A model generated the notes under the pieces. It made no database searches. It was not told where the DNA came from and worked only from the letters and a program-made list of their open reading frames with translations. From a bacterium (GTDB lineage: Bacteria; Cyanobacteriota; Vampirovibrionia; Vampirovibrionales; Vampirovibrionaceae): 64,000 bases of DNA. The DNA lies in contig JAUIEU010000001.1 of assembly GCA_030429585.1 (NCBI GenBank), forward strand, positions 186,001-250,000, given 5' to 3'. Of the stretch, positions 9,358 through 18,456 are shown piece after piece; the stretch's first letter is position 1; each line of letters opens with the position of its first letter. Both the position numbers and the translations under genes were made by a program.

Positions 9358-9811
9358 CAGCGACCCCGCGACATTATTGCTCGCCGCAGAGCAGGCCAGT
9401 AAGCAGGCCTACGCGCCCTATAGCGGGTTTAGGGTAGGCGCTGCGGCGCTACTGGCCGATGGGGCCACCGTAACGGGTACTAATGTGGAAAATGCCAGTT
9501 ATGGGCTAACCCAGTGTGCGGAACGCAACCTGTTAAATACCCTGGTGGCCCAAGGCCACCAAGCCCCTTTGCCGGTAATAGTCTTGGCGGTGTGGGGGGC
9601 GCGTTGTAACACAGCAAGTAGTGAGCAAACGGCGGCAACCCATGGCGCGGTAACCCCGTGCGGCGCGTGTCGGCAAGTAATGGTGGAGTTACTGCCGCCG
9701 GAAACGCCTATTATTTACAAGCACCCTGCAACAGGGGCCATTACCACAAGCAGCCCCCAAGCCTTGCTGCCGGATAGCTTTAGCCTGTCGGCGCCGACAG
9801 AAACGCGGTGA
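9350..9811 (+). CDS. cdd: Cytidine deaminase
   Basis: A 153-residue homotetramer-type cytidine deaminase (cytidine/deoxycytidine to uridine/deoxyuridine; pyrimidine salvage). It has the full zinc site: CAE (Cys56, catalytic Glu58) and PCGAC (Cys104, Cys107), with FRVGAA near residue 30. A 20-residue insert (about 83-102) before the second zinc motif is slightly unusual. It overlaps ctpA. The minus-strand nucleoside transporter (11792-13306) nearby would supply substrate, an inference from proximity only. Confidence 0.92.
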   Translation: MHSSDPATLLLAAEQASKQAYAPYSGFRVGAAALLADGATVTGTNVENASYGLTQCAERNLLNTLVAQGHQAPLPVIVLAVWGARCNTASSEQTAATHGAVTPCGACRQVMVELLPPETPIIYKHPATGAITTSSPQALLPDSFSLSAPTETR

Positions 9812-9816
9812 TAAGC

Positions 9817-10272
9817 TTAGCCGCCTAAGCCTCGTAAACGTAGGCGAATAGTAGGGTCTTTGGGTAGGGGGATGCCTTGTTGTTTGGCCAGCTTGGCATA
9901 GGTTTGGTAGTGGGTGTTTGCGGCGCTGGGTTGGCCTTGTTCATCCAGTAATTCGCCCATAAGCAGTTGGGCAGGGGCAAAGGTGGGCGAAGAACTAAAA
10001 ATCCCTTTTAGAATGCGGGTGGCTTTGCCAATATCGTTATGGCTGCGGGCGCATACCGCCAAGCCGTACAGGGCGTTAGGGTCGGTAGGGTTGGCCTTGT
10101 GTAGGGCTTGGTACTGTTTGCAGGCTTGTTCTAGGTGGCCGTGTTCTAGTGCCATGGCCGCGGCCTGATAGTCTTCTGGGGTTTGGGCGTGGGCAACGCT
10201 TACCCAGCCAATGGCCCCAAGAAGGGTGGCCATGGCAATAAACTGGCTAATAGATCGGTTTAAACACATCAT
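9817..10272 (-). CDS. Small exported TPR protein
   Basis: A 151-residue protein with a signal peptide (about 1-30, ending VAHAQ) and two to three tetratricopeptide-like helical pairs (about 31-130, with PTDPNALYGLAVCA). It is probably periplasmic and acts in protein contacts; no partner can be named. It is the last gene of a minus-strand run (transporter, UDG, cysQ, this gene), with 22 bases separating it from cysQ. Confidence 0.8.
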   Translation of the reverse strand: MMCLNRSISQFIAMATLLGAIGWVSVAHAQTPEDYQAAAMALEHGHLEQACKQYQALHKANPTDPNALYGLAVCARSHNDIGKATRILKGIFSSSPTFAPAQLLMGELLDEQGQPSAANTHYQTYAKLAKQQGIPLPKDPTIRLRLRGLGG

Positions 10273-10294
10273 CAGGGGTATCTCATGTTACAGG

Positions 10295-11125
10295 CTAGTG
10301 TCGGCCGGAGTGTTGGCAAACAAACGCCGGATTCTTCAAGCTAGCTCCATCATATCGCAATGGTGCGCCAGGGGTAAAATCGTGGGTGGTTTGCGGCGTA
10401 TCGGGCAAGGTATAAATATCAAACCCATGGGTGAGCACTAGGGCATGGCCAGCGGCAGTATCCCACCAGCTGCAAGGGCCAAAACGCGGGTATCGGTGGG
10501 CTAAGCCTTCTAGCAAATGGCAAAATTTTACGGCGCCACTAGCGGGTTTTACCGCAGGGGTGCTGTTTGTTTGGGCTTGTAATTGGGCCAGGTAGGCTTC
10601 CATGGTGGTGCCGATATGCAGGCTAGTGGCAATGGTGGGCGGGGTTGGTTCTGGGCTAGGGGGCGGGGCTAGCGGGGTAAAATCGCTGCCAGCGCCTAGT
10701 TCGCCGCGCCAAACCTTGCCGAGTAAGGGGCCGCCAATGTATACCAAGCCTTTTTTAGGTAGGGCCAGCACGCCAAAGGTGGGTTGGCCCTGCTCAATTA
10801 GGCCGATATTAATGCAAAAATCGCCGCTGCCATTAATAAAACTTTGGGTGCCATCCAGTGGGTCTACGCACCAAAACCGCTCCCATTGGGCGCGGGTGGT
10901 GGAGTCAAAATGCTCGCCTTCTTCAGAGAGCACAGGAATGCTAGGCGTCCATTGGGTAAGGGCGGTATTAATAATCGTATGGGCCGCTACATCCGCGGCG
11001 GTTACAGGCGAGCCATCCGCTTTTTTAACAATCTTATCAGGGCCAATGGCTAAAATAGTTTGGCTGGCTTCGTGGGCGAGTGCGGCCCAATCAATAAGTG
11101 GAGGAAGGGTAAAGGTCATGGGCAC
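10295..11125 (-). CDS. cysQ: Inositol-monophosphatase-family phosphatase, CysQ-like
   Basis: A 276-residue metal-dependent phosphatase. Signature residues are SEEGEH (about 65-70), WCVDPLDGTQSF (about 85-96) and WDTAAGHAL (about 220-228), the three metal/phosphate motifs of the family. Family members of this type hydrolyse 3'(2'),5'-bisphosphate nucleotides (PAP) or inositol phosphates; the DPLDGT-Q-x-F form favours CysQ. Its start overlaps the UDG stop by 10 bases, so the two are translationally coupled. Substrate is inferred. Confidence 0.82.
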   Translation of the reverse strand: MPMTFTLPPLIDWAALAHEASQTILAIGPDKIVKKADGSPVTAADVAAHTIINTALTQWTPSIPVLSEEGEHFDSTTRAQWERFWCVDPLDGTQSFINGSGDFCINIGLIEQGQPTFGVLALPKKGLVYIGGPLLGKVWRGELGAGSDFTPLAPPPSPEPTPPTIATSLHIGTTMEAYLAQLQAQTNSTPAVKPASGAVKFCHLLEGLAHRYPRFGPCSWWDTAAGHALVLTHGFDIYTLPDTPQTTHDFTPGAPLRYDGASLKNPAFVCQHSGRH

Positions 11126-11781
11126 CTAAAGGCCGCATCGTAAGGCTGGCCAGATTCTAGCGCGTCGAGTACGCGTTTAACTTCTTGAAGATCTTCTCGC
11201 ATAAGGTTTTTGGGGCTGCCAGGTTTTTCGGCAGGGTTGCGTAGCAGGTAAGACGGGTGAAACAACGCCATGGCTTTAACAGCTTGGCCGTGGTTGCCCA
11301 CATAGGGCGAATCCATCCACTGGCCCCGCAGTTTGGTAATACCGCTAGGGATGCCCAGTACCGCCTTTAGGGCTGTGGCCCCGGCTAGTAAAATCATGTC
11401 TGGGCGAATAAGGGCCAGTTGTTCATCCAGGTGGGGTTTGCAGGCGGTGCGCTCGGCAGGTTTTGGGGGGCGATTATCTGGGGGACGGCACTTTACCACA
11501 TTGCAGATATACACGTCGTTCTGGCGTCGTAGCCCTTCTGCCTCAATCATTTGGGTTAGCAATTTGCCAGAGCGCCCCACAAAGGGTAGGCCGGTTTCGT
11601 CTTCGCTGGCGCCAGGGGCCTCGCCAATAATCACAATGCGGGCGTAGGGGTTGCCATCGGCAAACACGGTTTGCTGGCGGGTTTCAGCTAATCCGCACTG
11701 GGTGCATTGGGCCACCTGGTGCTGTAAGGCAGCCAAGGGGGTGGTTGTGGCGGGTGGTAACGGAGCAGTGGGCACAGGCAT
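11116..11781 (-). CDS. Type 4 uracil-DNA glycosylase (Fe-S)
   Basis: A 221-residue uracil-DNA glycosylase of the thermophile/UdgA family, removing uracil from DNA in base-excision repair. It shows CTQCGL (about 25-30, two of the four Fe-S cysteines), GEAPGASEDETGLPFVG (about 54-70, the uracil pocket), CNVVKCRPPDNR with a further Cys at CKPH, and HPSYLLRNP (about 185). All landmarks of family 4 are present. It sits in an operon with the nucleoside transporter upstream and cysQ downstream. Confidence 0.9.
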   Translation of the reverse strand: MPVPTAPLPPATTTPLAALQHQVAQCTQCGLAETRQQTVFADGNPYARIVIIGEAPGASEDETGLPFVGRSGKLLTQMIEAEGLRRQNDVYICNVVKCRPPDNRPPKPAERTACKPHLDEQLALIRPDMILLAGATALKAVLGIPSGITKLRGQWMDSPYVGNHGQAVKAMALFHPSYLLRNPAEKPGSPKNLMREDLQEVKRVLDALESGQPYDAAFRCP

Positions 11782-11791
11782 AAGTCAGTTG

Positions 11792-13306
11792 TTACGATGA
11801 CGATGGTTGATTCATCGCGGCTAAGGCGGCAGAAGTGGCCTTGTCGTTTTTCGCGTTGCTGCTGCGGGCTTCGCCTTCTGCCTTAACGGCTTTTAGGCGC
11901 TGCCACTTGCCACGGGCATGCACCACGTTTACGGCAATAAGGGTGGCCAGGGCGGCGGCAAACAAAAAGGCCACCATATTGTTGCTTAAGGCGGCGGTGC
12001 TGGGGTCGCTGGTAACCAGTAGGCCGGCCAGCGCGGCAGAGACATACGAGGCCATCGACCCGCAAATCATGGCCTTAATGCCCAGTTTGGCCAAATCGCC
12101 TTTGCGGCTGGGGGCCATTTCGCCAATGCCGCCAATTTGCATGGCAATGCTGCTAAGGTTGGCAAACCCACATAGGGCAAAACTAGCAATGGTGATGGCT
12201 TTGGGGCTAAGGGCCGCATCGCGAATAAGGGGCGATAGTTGGCTGTAGGCCACAAACTCGTTCACCACCATTTTAGTCCCCATTAAGGCGCCCACCATAT
12301 CGGCTTCTGCGGCAGGGGTGCCTAGCAGCCACGCAATCGGCGAAAATAGGCGGCCCAATACGGTGCTTAGGGTGAGGTGGGTTAAATCCATGCCCCACAA
12401 CACGGGGTACTCGCTGGCTGGGTCAATAAGGCTGGCCAGGCCTTTGCCTAGGGCCAGCATGCCGTAATCCAGCAGGGCGATGATGCCAATAAAGGCAATG
12501 AGCATAGCCACCACGTTTAAGCCAATGCGCAGGCCGTCGCTGGCCCCGCGGGCAGCGGCGTCAATTAGGTTTAAAGAGTCTTTCTCTACGTGGAGCTCGA
12601 CGTTGCCCTGGGTGGGGGATACTTCGGTTTCTGGCATTACAATTTTGGCAGTCACCAAGGCCCCCGGGATGGCCATTAAACTGGCCGCCATTAGGCTGCT
12701 GGCGGGTATCCCCATTTGGATGTATACCGCCATCACCCCACCTGCAATGCAGGCCATGCTACCGGCCATCACCGCCAGTAGCTCGCTTTGGGTAAGGGTG
12801 GCCACGTAGGGCTTAATGAGGAGTTGGGCTTCTATTTGGCCTACAAACACGCTGGCCGTGTTGCTTAGGGCTTCTGCGCCGCTGGCGCCCATCAATTTAT
12901 CAATAACGCGGGCCAAGTGCTTAACCACCCACTGCATAATGCCCACGTGGTAGGCAATGGCAGATAAGGCGGCCACAAAAATGATGGTAGGCACCAACTT
13001 AAACGCAAAAATAAAGGCGCCTGCCGGGCCAAATAGCTTTACCATGGTGTCTGGGTCGCTAACCAGAGGGCCAAATACAAAGCCTGCCCCCGCATCGGCA
13101 AAGCTAAGTAGTTTTTCTACCCCACGGCCTGCCCAAGCAAAAATAGCTTGGCCTAGGGGTAACCGCAGTACAATAATGGCCAGCATAATTTGTAGGCATA
13201 GCCCGCAAATAACCAGGCGCCAGTTAATGGCATGCCGGTTGCGAGACAACCCGTACGCGGCGGCCAACATAGCCAGTATGCCCAAAATCCCGGTGGCCCA
13301 GTTCAT
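11792..13306 (-). CDS. Concentrative nucleoside transporter (CNT/NupC family)
   Basis: A polytopic inner-membrane protein (about 504 residues, longer than the usual 400-420) that imports nucleosides with H+ or Na+. Family signatures: VGQIEAQLLIKPY (about 170), the GxKxVxNEFVAY segment (about 330-340) and ALCGFANLSSIAMQIGGIG (about 370-390). I chose the ATG at 13306 because GGGAAG lies 7 bases upstream; longer forms starting at 13321 or 13351 would run into folC's start region. The extra length is a Lys/Ala/Ser-rich cytoplasmic tail of about 60 residues. It probably heads the operon with UDG, cysQ and the TPR gene. Confidence 0.88.
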   Translation of the reverse strand: MNWATGILGILAMLAAAYGLSRNRHAINWRLVICGLCLQIMLAIIVLRLPLGQAIFAWAGRGVEKLLSFADAGAGFVFGPLVSDPDTMVKLFGPAGAFIFAFKLVPTIIFVAALSAIAYHVGIMQWVVKHLARVIDKLMGASGAEALSNTASVFVGQIEAQLLIKPYVATLTQSELLAVMAGSMACIAGGVMAVYIQMGIPASSLMAASLMAIPGALVTAKIVMPETEVSPTQGNVELHVEKDSLNLIDAAARGASDGLRIGLNVVAMLIAFIGIIALLDYGMLALGKGLASLIDPASEYPVLWGMDLTHLTLSTVLGRLFSPIAWLLGTPAAEADMVGALMGTKMVVNEFVAYSQLSPLIRDAALSPKAITIASFALCGFANLSSIAMQIGGIGEMAPSRKGDLAKLGIKAMICGSMASYVSAALAGLLVTSDPSTAALSNNMVAFLFAAALATLIAVNVVHARGKWQRLKAVKAEGEARSSNAKNDKATSAALAAMNQPSSS

Positions 13307-13342
13307 GTAAACGCTTCCCATTAGTGAGACAATAGCCCCATT

Positions 13343-14677
13343 GTGCCACAAACCCCGCCCACCTCTGAACCCTTGCTAGATGCCAGTTTACTCTGTAGCC
13401 AATCCCCCGGTACCATTAAGCCGGGGCTGCAACGCATGCACCGATTATTGGCGGCCCTGGGCAACCCTCATGTGGCGGTGCCTATTATCCATGTGGCGGG
13501 CACCAATGGTAAAGGCAGCGTGTGTAAACTGTTGGAATCTATTTTAGGTAAGGCGGGTTATGCGGTGGCCACCACCACCAGCCCTCACCTACAATGTATT
13601 ACCGAACGCATTACCCATGGCGGGCAAGCGATATCGGTACAGGATTGGCAAGTGTGCCAAAGCCAGTTGGCATCGGTGGCCAGCGGGTTACCCACAGAAG
13701 AAAAACCCACCTACTTTGAAGCGGTGATGTTGCTGGCTTTTTTGGCTTTTCGGCATTGGGTACACACGATAGGGTTGGATGTGGCCATTGTGGAAACCGG
13801 CTTGGGCGGTCGGTTAGATGCCAGCAATGTGGTAGACGCCCCGTTGCTAACCGTGATTACCAGCATTGGGGTAGACCATACCGAGTTTTTAGGCGACACG
13901 GTGGCCCAGATTGCCGCAGAAAAAGCGGGTATTATAAAACCATCCGTGCCGTTGGTGGTGGGGCCCGCGTTGCCTGCGGATGCCTTTGGTGTGGTTACCC
14001 AGCAGGCAGCGGCCTTGGCCTGCCCGGTGCGCGTTGCGGATAACGATCGCCTCACCACAGTATCGACTGATATAACCGGCCAACAGGTGGCAGATACCAC
14101 CACGGGCCAACGGTATACCTTACCCCTGCTAGGGCCTTATCAACAGAGCAACTTAGCCACCACGCTTGCCGCCATAGAGACCTTGCAATCGCTAGGGTGG
14201 GTTATCCCGGCAGAGGCGGTAGCGGCGGGTGTGGCGGCGGTGCGCCATGGGGGCCGAGGCCAGATATTGGCCGAACAATGCTTACTTGTGGATGGTAGCC
14301 ATAACGCGGATGGCTGGGCTGCCTTGGCCCAAACCCTACAGTGTGTGTTGCCTAACGAGCCCTTACATCTATTACTGGCGGTAAAGGCCACCAAGCCCTT
14401 GGCAGGCTTAACCCACTTGTTGTCGTCGGTTTTGGTGGCGCGTGTAACGTGTACAGCAGGGCCTACTAGTGCCGGGCCGTACTATACGGCCCAAGCCTTA
14501 CGCGATGTGTTAATCCAACAGGCGCCTCTCCCGGCCAGCGCTATCCATGCGGAAGAAGCGTTCCCCCAAGCTTGGCAGCAGTTTAATCAGCGCCGGGCCC
14601 CGGCGGGCGGGTTGGCGTGGGGGGTGGTGACAGGCTCGCTACATCTGTGTGGCAGTATTCTTAATGTATTAGAATAA
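13343..14677 (+). CDS. folC: Dihydrofolate / folylpolyglutamate synthase
   Basis: A 444-residue Mur-ligase-like enzyme that adds glutamate to dihydropteroate and to folates. GTNGKGSVC (about 53-61) is the P-loop, TTSPHLQ (about 74) the folate omega-loop start, and FEAVMLLAF, ETGLGGRLDASN and HTEFLG complete the family pattern; the C-terminal domain carries DGSHN. It starts at a GTG only 36 bases from the divergent transporter, so the two promoters must overlap. folK at 42313 supplies another step of the same pathway. Confidence 0.92.
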   Translation: MPQTPPTSEPLLDASLLCSQSPGTIKPGLQRMHRLLAALGNPHVAVPIIHVAGTNGKGSVCKLLESILGKAGYAVATTTSPHLQCITERITHGGQAISVQDWQVCQSQLASVASGLPTEEKPTYFEAVMLLAFLAFRHWVHTIGLDVAIVETGLGGRLDASNVVDAPLLTVITSIGVDHTEFLGDTVAQIAAEKAGIIKPSVPLVVGPALPADAFGVVTQQAAALACPVRVADNDRLTTVSTDITGQQVADTTTGQRYTLPLLGPYQQSNLATTLAAIETLQSLGWVIPAEAVAAGVAAVRHGGRGQILAEQCLLVDGSHNADGWAALAQTLQCVLPNEPLHLLLAVKATKPLAGLTHLLSSVLVARVTCTAGPTSAGPYYTAQALRDVLIQQAPLPASAIHAEEAFPQAWQQFNQRRAPAGGLAWGVVTGSLHLCGSILNVLE

Positions 14678-14776
14678 ACAACAATTTGTTACAAAAAACC
14701 GGCTTAGCCGTTATTATTCGCCAAAATTGGACGATACCCCCCATGCCAGTACTTTAATTTATTGGGGATTCCATCC

Positions 14777-15559
14777 ATGTCCTTCCAGTTACCGTCTGGG
14801 TTTAATCGCACAGTGCGAGAAGCCCGCCAAACCCTTAAAGATATTAATAGCAAACCTCGGCAACAATCGGCAGATACCGCCGGCAGCGCGCCGGATGATA
14901 CTGCATCGTTGGGCGTTGGGGGCATGGCAAAAGAAATTGAGCAGTTAAAACAATTGCTCACTACCTTGCCGGATGGCCCAGAAAAAGATAATTTAGCCAT
15001 GCAAATTGCCATGCTGGAGCAAACCACAATGGCGGGCAATGTGATGAATGGGTTTAATAATAACCCCTTTGGTTCAATGTTCGGTGGCATGAATGGTATG
15101 GGCGGCAGCCCCTTTGGTAACCTGTTTGCCAACCCTTTCGGCTCGATGTTTGGCGGTATGGGGGGTAACCCTTTTGGCAATATGTTCTCTAACCCCTTTG
15201 CGGCCATGTTCGGTAATATGGGGGGCGGCTTTTCGCCTATGCTAGGCGGATTTAACCCGATGCTGATGTTGATGTCGTTATTTTTACAGCCCCCACTAGA
15301 GGTGAGAGATTACCCAGGGGGTCAGCCAAACCCACGGCCCGATATTCTGCACACCTCACCCGGGTTTCCAGAGCCTGCAACAGTGCCGAATGAGCCTGTT
15401 GATACAAGGTTAGACGTTGAAGAAATAGCCCAAACCTTGCCAGAAGGGGTGGGTTGGTGCGGTACAGAAGCTCCCATGTCGTGTATTGGTGACGAGGAGT
15501 TTCCACTAGAAGGACAAGGTATTTCCCACGACGAAGCCCTTAAAAAACCTTACGAATAG
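14777..15559 (+). CDS. Unknown protein with Asn-Pro-Phe-Gly / Met-Phe-Gly repeats
   Basis: A 260-residue protein starting at the ATG with GGGGA upstream. The N-terminal 90 residues are polar with a helical block (KEIEQLKQLLTTL). Residues about 95-165 hold five repeats of the form (N/S)PFGx(M/L)FG, rich in Phe, Gly and Met, ending in a hydrophobic LMLMSLFLQPP run. The last 85 residues are acidic with two cysteine-containing motifs (GWCGTEAP, MSCIGDEEF). Low-complexity FG/GM repeats suggest a self-associating or condensate-forming segment, but that is inference. No family is recognised. Confidence 0.7.
   Translation: MSFQLPSGFNRTVREARQTLKDINSKPRQQSADTAGSAPDDTASLGVGGMAKEIEQLKQLLTTLPDGPEKDNLAMQIAMLEQTTMAGNVMNGFNNNPFGSMFGGMNGMGGSPFGNLFANPFGSMFGGMGGNPFGNMFSNPFAAMFGNMGGGFSPMLGGFNPMLMLMSLFLQPPLEVRDYPGGQPNPRPDILHTSPGFPEPATVPNEPVDTRLDVEEIAQTLPEGVGWCGTEAPMSCIGDEEFPLEGQGISHDEALKKPYE
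15062..15225 (+). repeat. In-gene tandem repeats (five (N/S)PFG units)
   Basis: Five imperfect repeats of about 24-40 bases beginning AACCCCTTTGG or a variant encode the PFGxMF units. Synonymous differences between copies show they are not very recent. Confidence 0.7.
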
Positions 15560-15646
15560 CTACCTATAGGTTTGGTGCAACGGAATACAATACCCACTGC
15601 GCATCACGGCTACTTTCGTTTATAGTAGCGGCTACAGGAGTTGTGT

Positions 15647-16585
15647 TTGGTTAAAAAGGCACCGGGTTCAATGATTTCTATACTTGGCGCAGGCGTGGCC
15701 GTGGCGTGTAGCGTGGCATTTTCTGCCTTTGATGCCGCCCGTAAGCATTTGGTGCAACACCTACCCACTTTGCCCTTGCTGGCTATATTAATGGTGGGCC
15801 AGGCCATGATGATTGCCGCCTGGTGGGCTGTTAGCGTGGCTGGGTGGGGCGACCCCAACTTGTTGCCCACGTTGCCTGCCAGCTACTGGGACTACCTGGC
15901 CGCCACGGTAGCGCTAAATGTGGTGGCCAATGTGTTGTTTTTGTTGGCGGTTAAGTGGGCACCCATTAGTTATGCCATCCCCATGCTCTCTTTAACGCCG
16001 TTGTTTGCGGGTTTGGGTGGGTGGTTACTGCTAAACGAAACCCTAACCCCGTTCCAATGGGTGGGCGCTTTGGGCATTGCTGGCGGTACCTTTGGCTTGG
16101 CTTTAACAGCGAACCGTAATAAACCAACTCAGTCTGTAGCGAGTAAGCCGTTGTTGGGTATGGGGTGTATGGCGATGGTGGCGCTGCTGTGGGCGCTGGC
16201 CCCCGTGGTGGATAAACCGTGTGCCCAATGGGCAGGCCCGTTATTGCACGGGTGGTTGTTGTATAGCGCCATTGGCGCGGCAACCCTAGTGGCCATGGCC
16301 CTATATAGGGATAAAACCCCTGCCCCGCTGCTGTTAGGGGGGGTGGTTAAGCAGCAAGCGGTGCCTTTGGGGGCGGCCTTAGGGGCGGCAACGGCCAGCA
16401 CGGTATTGCAGCTATGGGCCATATTGCTGTTGCCCGTTAGTGTGGTAGAAGGCATTAAACGGGCCCTCGGTTTGGTGGGGGCCATGGTGGCGGGCCGTTA
16501 TTTATTTAACGAGCCCACGGCGGCCCGGCAATGGTTGTGGGTGGGCTTGTTGTTAATAGCCCTATGGGCCATGTTGTTTGGCTAG
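15647..16585 (+). CDS. EamA/DMT-family inner-membrane transporter
   Basis: About 312 residues with some ten hydrophobic segments arranged as two repeats, the drug/metabolite-transporter layout. Each half ends in the typical EamA turn (NETLTPFQWVGALGIAGG about 130-150; NEPTAARQWLWVGLLL near 290). I chose the TTG at 15647 because AGGAG ends 6 bases upstream; the ATG at 15671 is the alternative. Substrate cannot be told. It ends at a strong terminator (16594-16618). Confidence 0.82.
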   Translation: MVKKAPGSMISILGAGVAVACSVAFSAFDAARKHLVQHLPTLPLLAILMVGQAMMIAAWWAVSVAGWGDPNLLPTLPASYWDYLAATVALNVVANVLFLLAVKWAPISYAIPMLSLTPLFAGLGGWLLLNETLTPFQWVGALGIAGGTFGLALTANRNKPTQSVASKPLLGMGCMAMVALLWALAPVVDKPCAQWAGPLLHGWLLYSAIGAATLVAMALYRDKTPAPLLLGGVVKQQAVPLGAALGAATASTVLQLWAILLLPVSVVEGIKRALGLVGAMVAGRYLFNEPTAARQWLWVGLLLIALWAMLFG

Positions 16586-16593
16586 CCAATAAA

Positions 16594-16620
16594 AAAGCCC
16601 GCCGAACCGGCGGGCTTTAG
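16594..16620. terminator. Strong bidirectional terminator
   Basis: AAAGCCCGCCG (16594-16604) pairs with CGGCGGGCTTT (16608-16618) around a 3-base loop, with an A-run before it. It separates the transporter from the convergent minus-strand gene. Confidence 0.88.
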
Positions 16621-16650
16621 GAATTTTGAATAGTTGGAACGGAATTTGGG

Positions 16651-17481
16651 CTATGGGGTGGTTCCAATTTTACCGAAGGCATTGGCCATATCTTCAGCAG
16701 CTTTTATACGGGCCTGCATAAGGTTTTCCATCATAGTTGTTTGTAAGCCAAGTTGAGAACCTAGCATCTTGTTTTGTGCCTCGGCCATTCTCACGTTCAT
16801 AGCGGCAAGGGGGGCACTATGTTGTGTTTGTAAGGCATTTACATAAGAAGCCATTAGATGAGGATCGTCATACAACCCTTTATAACTACCAAGCTTTTTT
16901 ACCAAACCTGCGGCATCTTTGGCTTTTTTTGCAGCTTGCGCCGCTTGATGCTGAGCAAGAACCGCAGAAACTTGGTGGTTAGCCTGTTGCTGATATAAGC
17001 TTTCTAGTGAGTGACCAGAACCACCCCCGAAAAAGTTCCCAAACAGGTTATCAAACCAACCGCCGCCACCAGTATGGCTTACACTACCAGCGTTAGGCAG
17101 GTGATGGGAGGCGCCATGGACATTGTTACCATAAGCTCCTTGAAAGGTGCCTTGAAAATTGCCTGCTGGAGCAGCCGTCTGGGTAGCAGCATGCTGTTGG
17201 GCAAGGATTTCGCGTGCTAATACTTGAGCATCATCTGCGCCTACAGTTAGGTGTTTGGCAAGCTCAGTGGCTTGTGTATCTAAAGCAGCTTTTGCTTGTT
17301 GAGTGGCTGCAGCATTAGCTTTACCAGTAAAAAATTTGGTAAACACATCACCAATATGATTACCGCCTTGAGCAACGCTGCCTCCTCCATGTGCGGCAGA
17401 ATTTAAAAAGACCTTTCCAGCTGCCTCAAAGGGCACTACAATAGAACTTGCCAGGTTCGGTACTGTTCTAAGTAAAGACAT
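16651..17481 (-). CDS. Unknown Ala/Gln/His-rich protein
   Basis: A 276-residue protein with a good Shine-Dalgarno sequence (AAGGAGAG, about 8 bases before ATG). The N-terminal 35 residues are mildly hydrophobic, the centre (about 95-150) is Gly/His/Asn/Phe-rich with a GGGGWFDNLFGNFFGGGSG stretch, and the C-terminal 120 residues are Ala/Gln helices likely to form a coiled coil. No signal peptide and no known domain. The composition resembles secreted or structural proteins. Function unknown. Confidence 0.7.
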   Translation of the reverse strand: MSLLRTVPNLASSIVVPFEAAGKVFLNSAAHGGGSVAQGGNHIGDVFTKFFTGKANAAATQQAKAALDTQATELAKHLTVGADDAQVLAREILAQQHAATQTAAPAGNFQGTFQGAYGNNVHGASHHLPNAGSVSHTGGGGWFDNLFGNFFGGGSGHSLESLYQQQANHQVSAVLAQHQAAQAAKKAKDAAGLVKKLGSYKGLYDDPHLMASYVNALQTQHSAPLAAMNVRMAEAQNKMLGSQLGLQTTMMENLMQARIKAAEDMANAFGKIGTTP

Positions 17482-18056
17482 ATAACTTACTCTCCTTCGA
17501 ATATGTGTGACTTTTCCTCTGATGAGGATAACTGAATCGTGGGTTCATGTGTATTAAAACCTTCTATTGTTTTCTTCGTGCGGTTTTTTGCTTGTAATAT
17601 AACGTTTTGTTAACAAAGCACTGGGGTTTAGGCAACTTTATTCAAAAACATGTTTTTATTAATAATAAGATAGTTACAATGTGGGCCAATGGTTTGGCTG
17701 AGTTGTTTTTAGTATGGCTTGCACGGCAAGTTATACAATGTGTGGAGACTTAATAAAACAACCAACCGGTGGAAAAAATATTGGCAATATAGATAAGGTA
17801 CCGTAACCGCGCGTTAGCTTGGTTGCGATTGAGGAACACCCTTGCTAGACGGGATTTAATCATCTGCAGTTTGTGTGTGCAGTTGTTTAAAACCCAACCA
17901 TACGGTAATGGCGCACTGTGGTCATGCGGCCGTTCTCACCATAGTAAATGTGTGGCTATGTGTGATGCCGAGATAAAACAGCAGTAAGCCAAAGGAACGA
18001 AGTGGGACATCCATCTAGCAGCAACAACTAGATAATAGTACTGTGAGGAGACACGT
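17482..18056. other. 575-base gene-free interval between divergent genes
   Basis: It contains the ribosome-binding site of the minus-strand gene (17492-17497) and that of the plus-strand gene (GAGGAG near 18043). The left half is A/T-rich and may hold promoters in both directions. I found no convincing ORF, tRNA or long hairpin here. Confidence 0.5.
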
Positions 18057-18389
18057 ATGCAGCATTATGCGTCTGCAGCGGTAAACAATGCGTTTACCCC
18101 GGTATCGTATGCCCAGCCCCAATCGGCAGGTACAGATAACACGGCCAAGGCCCAAGCGGAACAAGCTAAACAGGCACAACAAGCCGAGCAATACCGCCAT
18201 AGCATGCGGCAAACCATGGGCCTAATTACCGAGCCAGAACAAAATAGAGTGGGCACCAACCCCTTTATGCAACAAGATTTAGAACACCTGCAATTTACCT
18301 TTCAGCAATATGATAAGCAGGTACAGCAATACGGTACCTCTCATCGGGGGCGGTGGCTGGATTTAGTGCCGTGGACCAGCCTTAGCTAA
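18057..18389 (+). CDS. Unknown small Gln-rich protein
   Basis: A 110-residue protein preceded by a strong GAGGAG ribosome-binding site. Residues about 25-50 are an Ala/Gln/Glu helix (AQAEQAKQAQQAEQ), followed by a conserved-looking polar C-terminal half ending in an aromatic WLDLVPWTSLS. It has no signal peptide or membrane segment and no recognised family. It is flanked by a terminator on its 3' side. Confidence 0.65.
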   Translation: MQHYASAAVNNAFTPVSYAQPQSAGTDNTAKAQAEQAKQAQQAEQYRHSMRQTMGLITEPEQNRVGTNPFMQQDLEHLQFTFQQYDKQVQQYGTSHRGRWLDLVPWTSLS

Positions 18390-18408
18390 AGGTCAAATGG
18401 TTTTGTAG

Positions 18409-18440
18409 AATAACACCCGCCTAACGATAGGCGTATTATT
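18409..18440. terminator. Terminator between convergent genes
   Basis: CGCCTA / TAGGCG (18418-18423 / 18428-18433) around an ACGA loop, flanked by AATAA (18409-18413) and TTATT (18436-18440) that can extend the stem. It is weaker than the others in the window. Confidence 0.55.
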
Positions 18441-18456
18441 CTTACCCTTATTTTTA

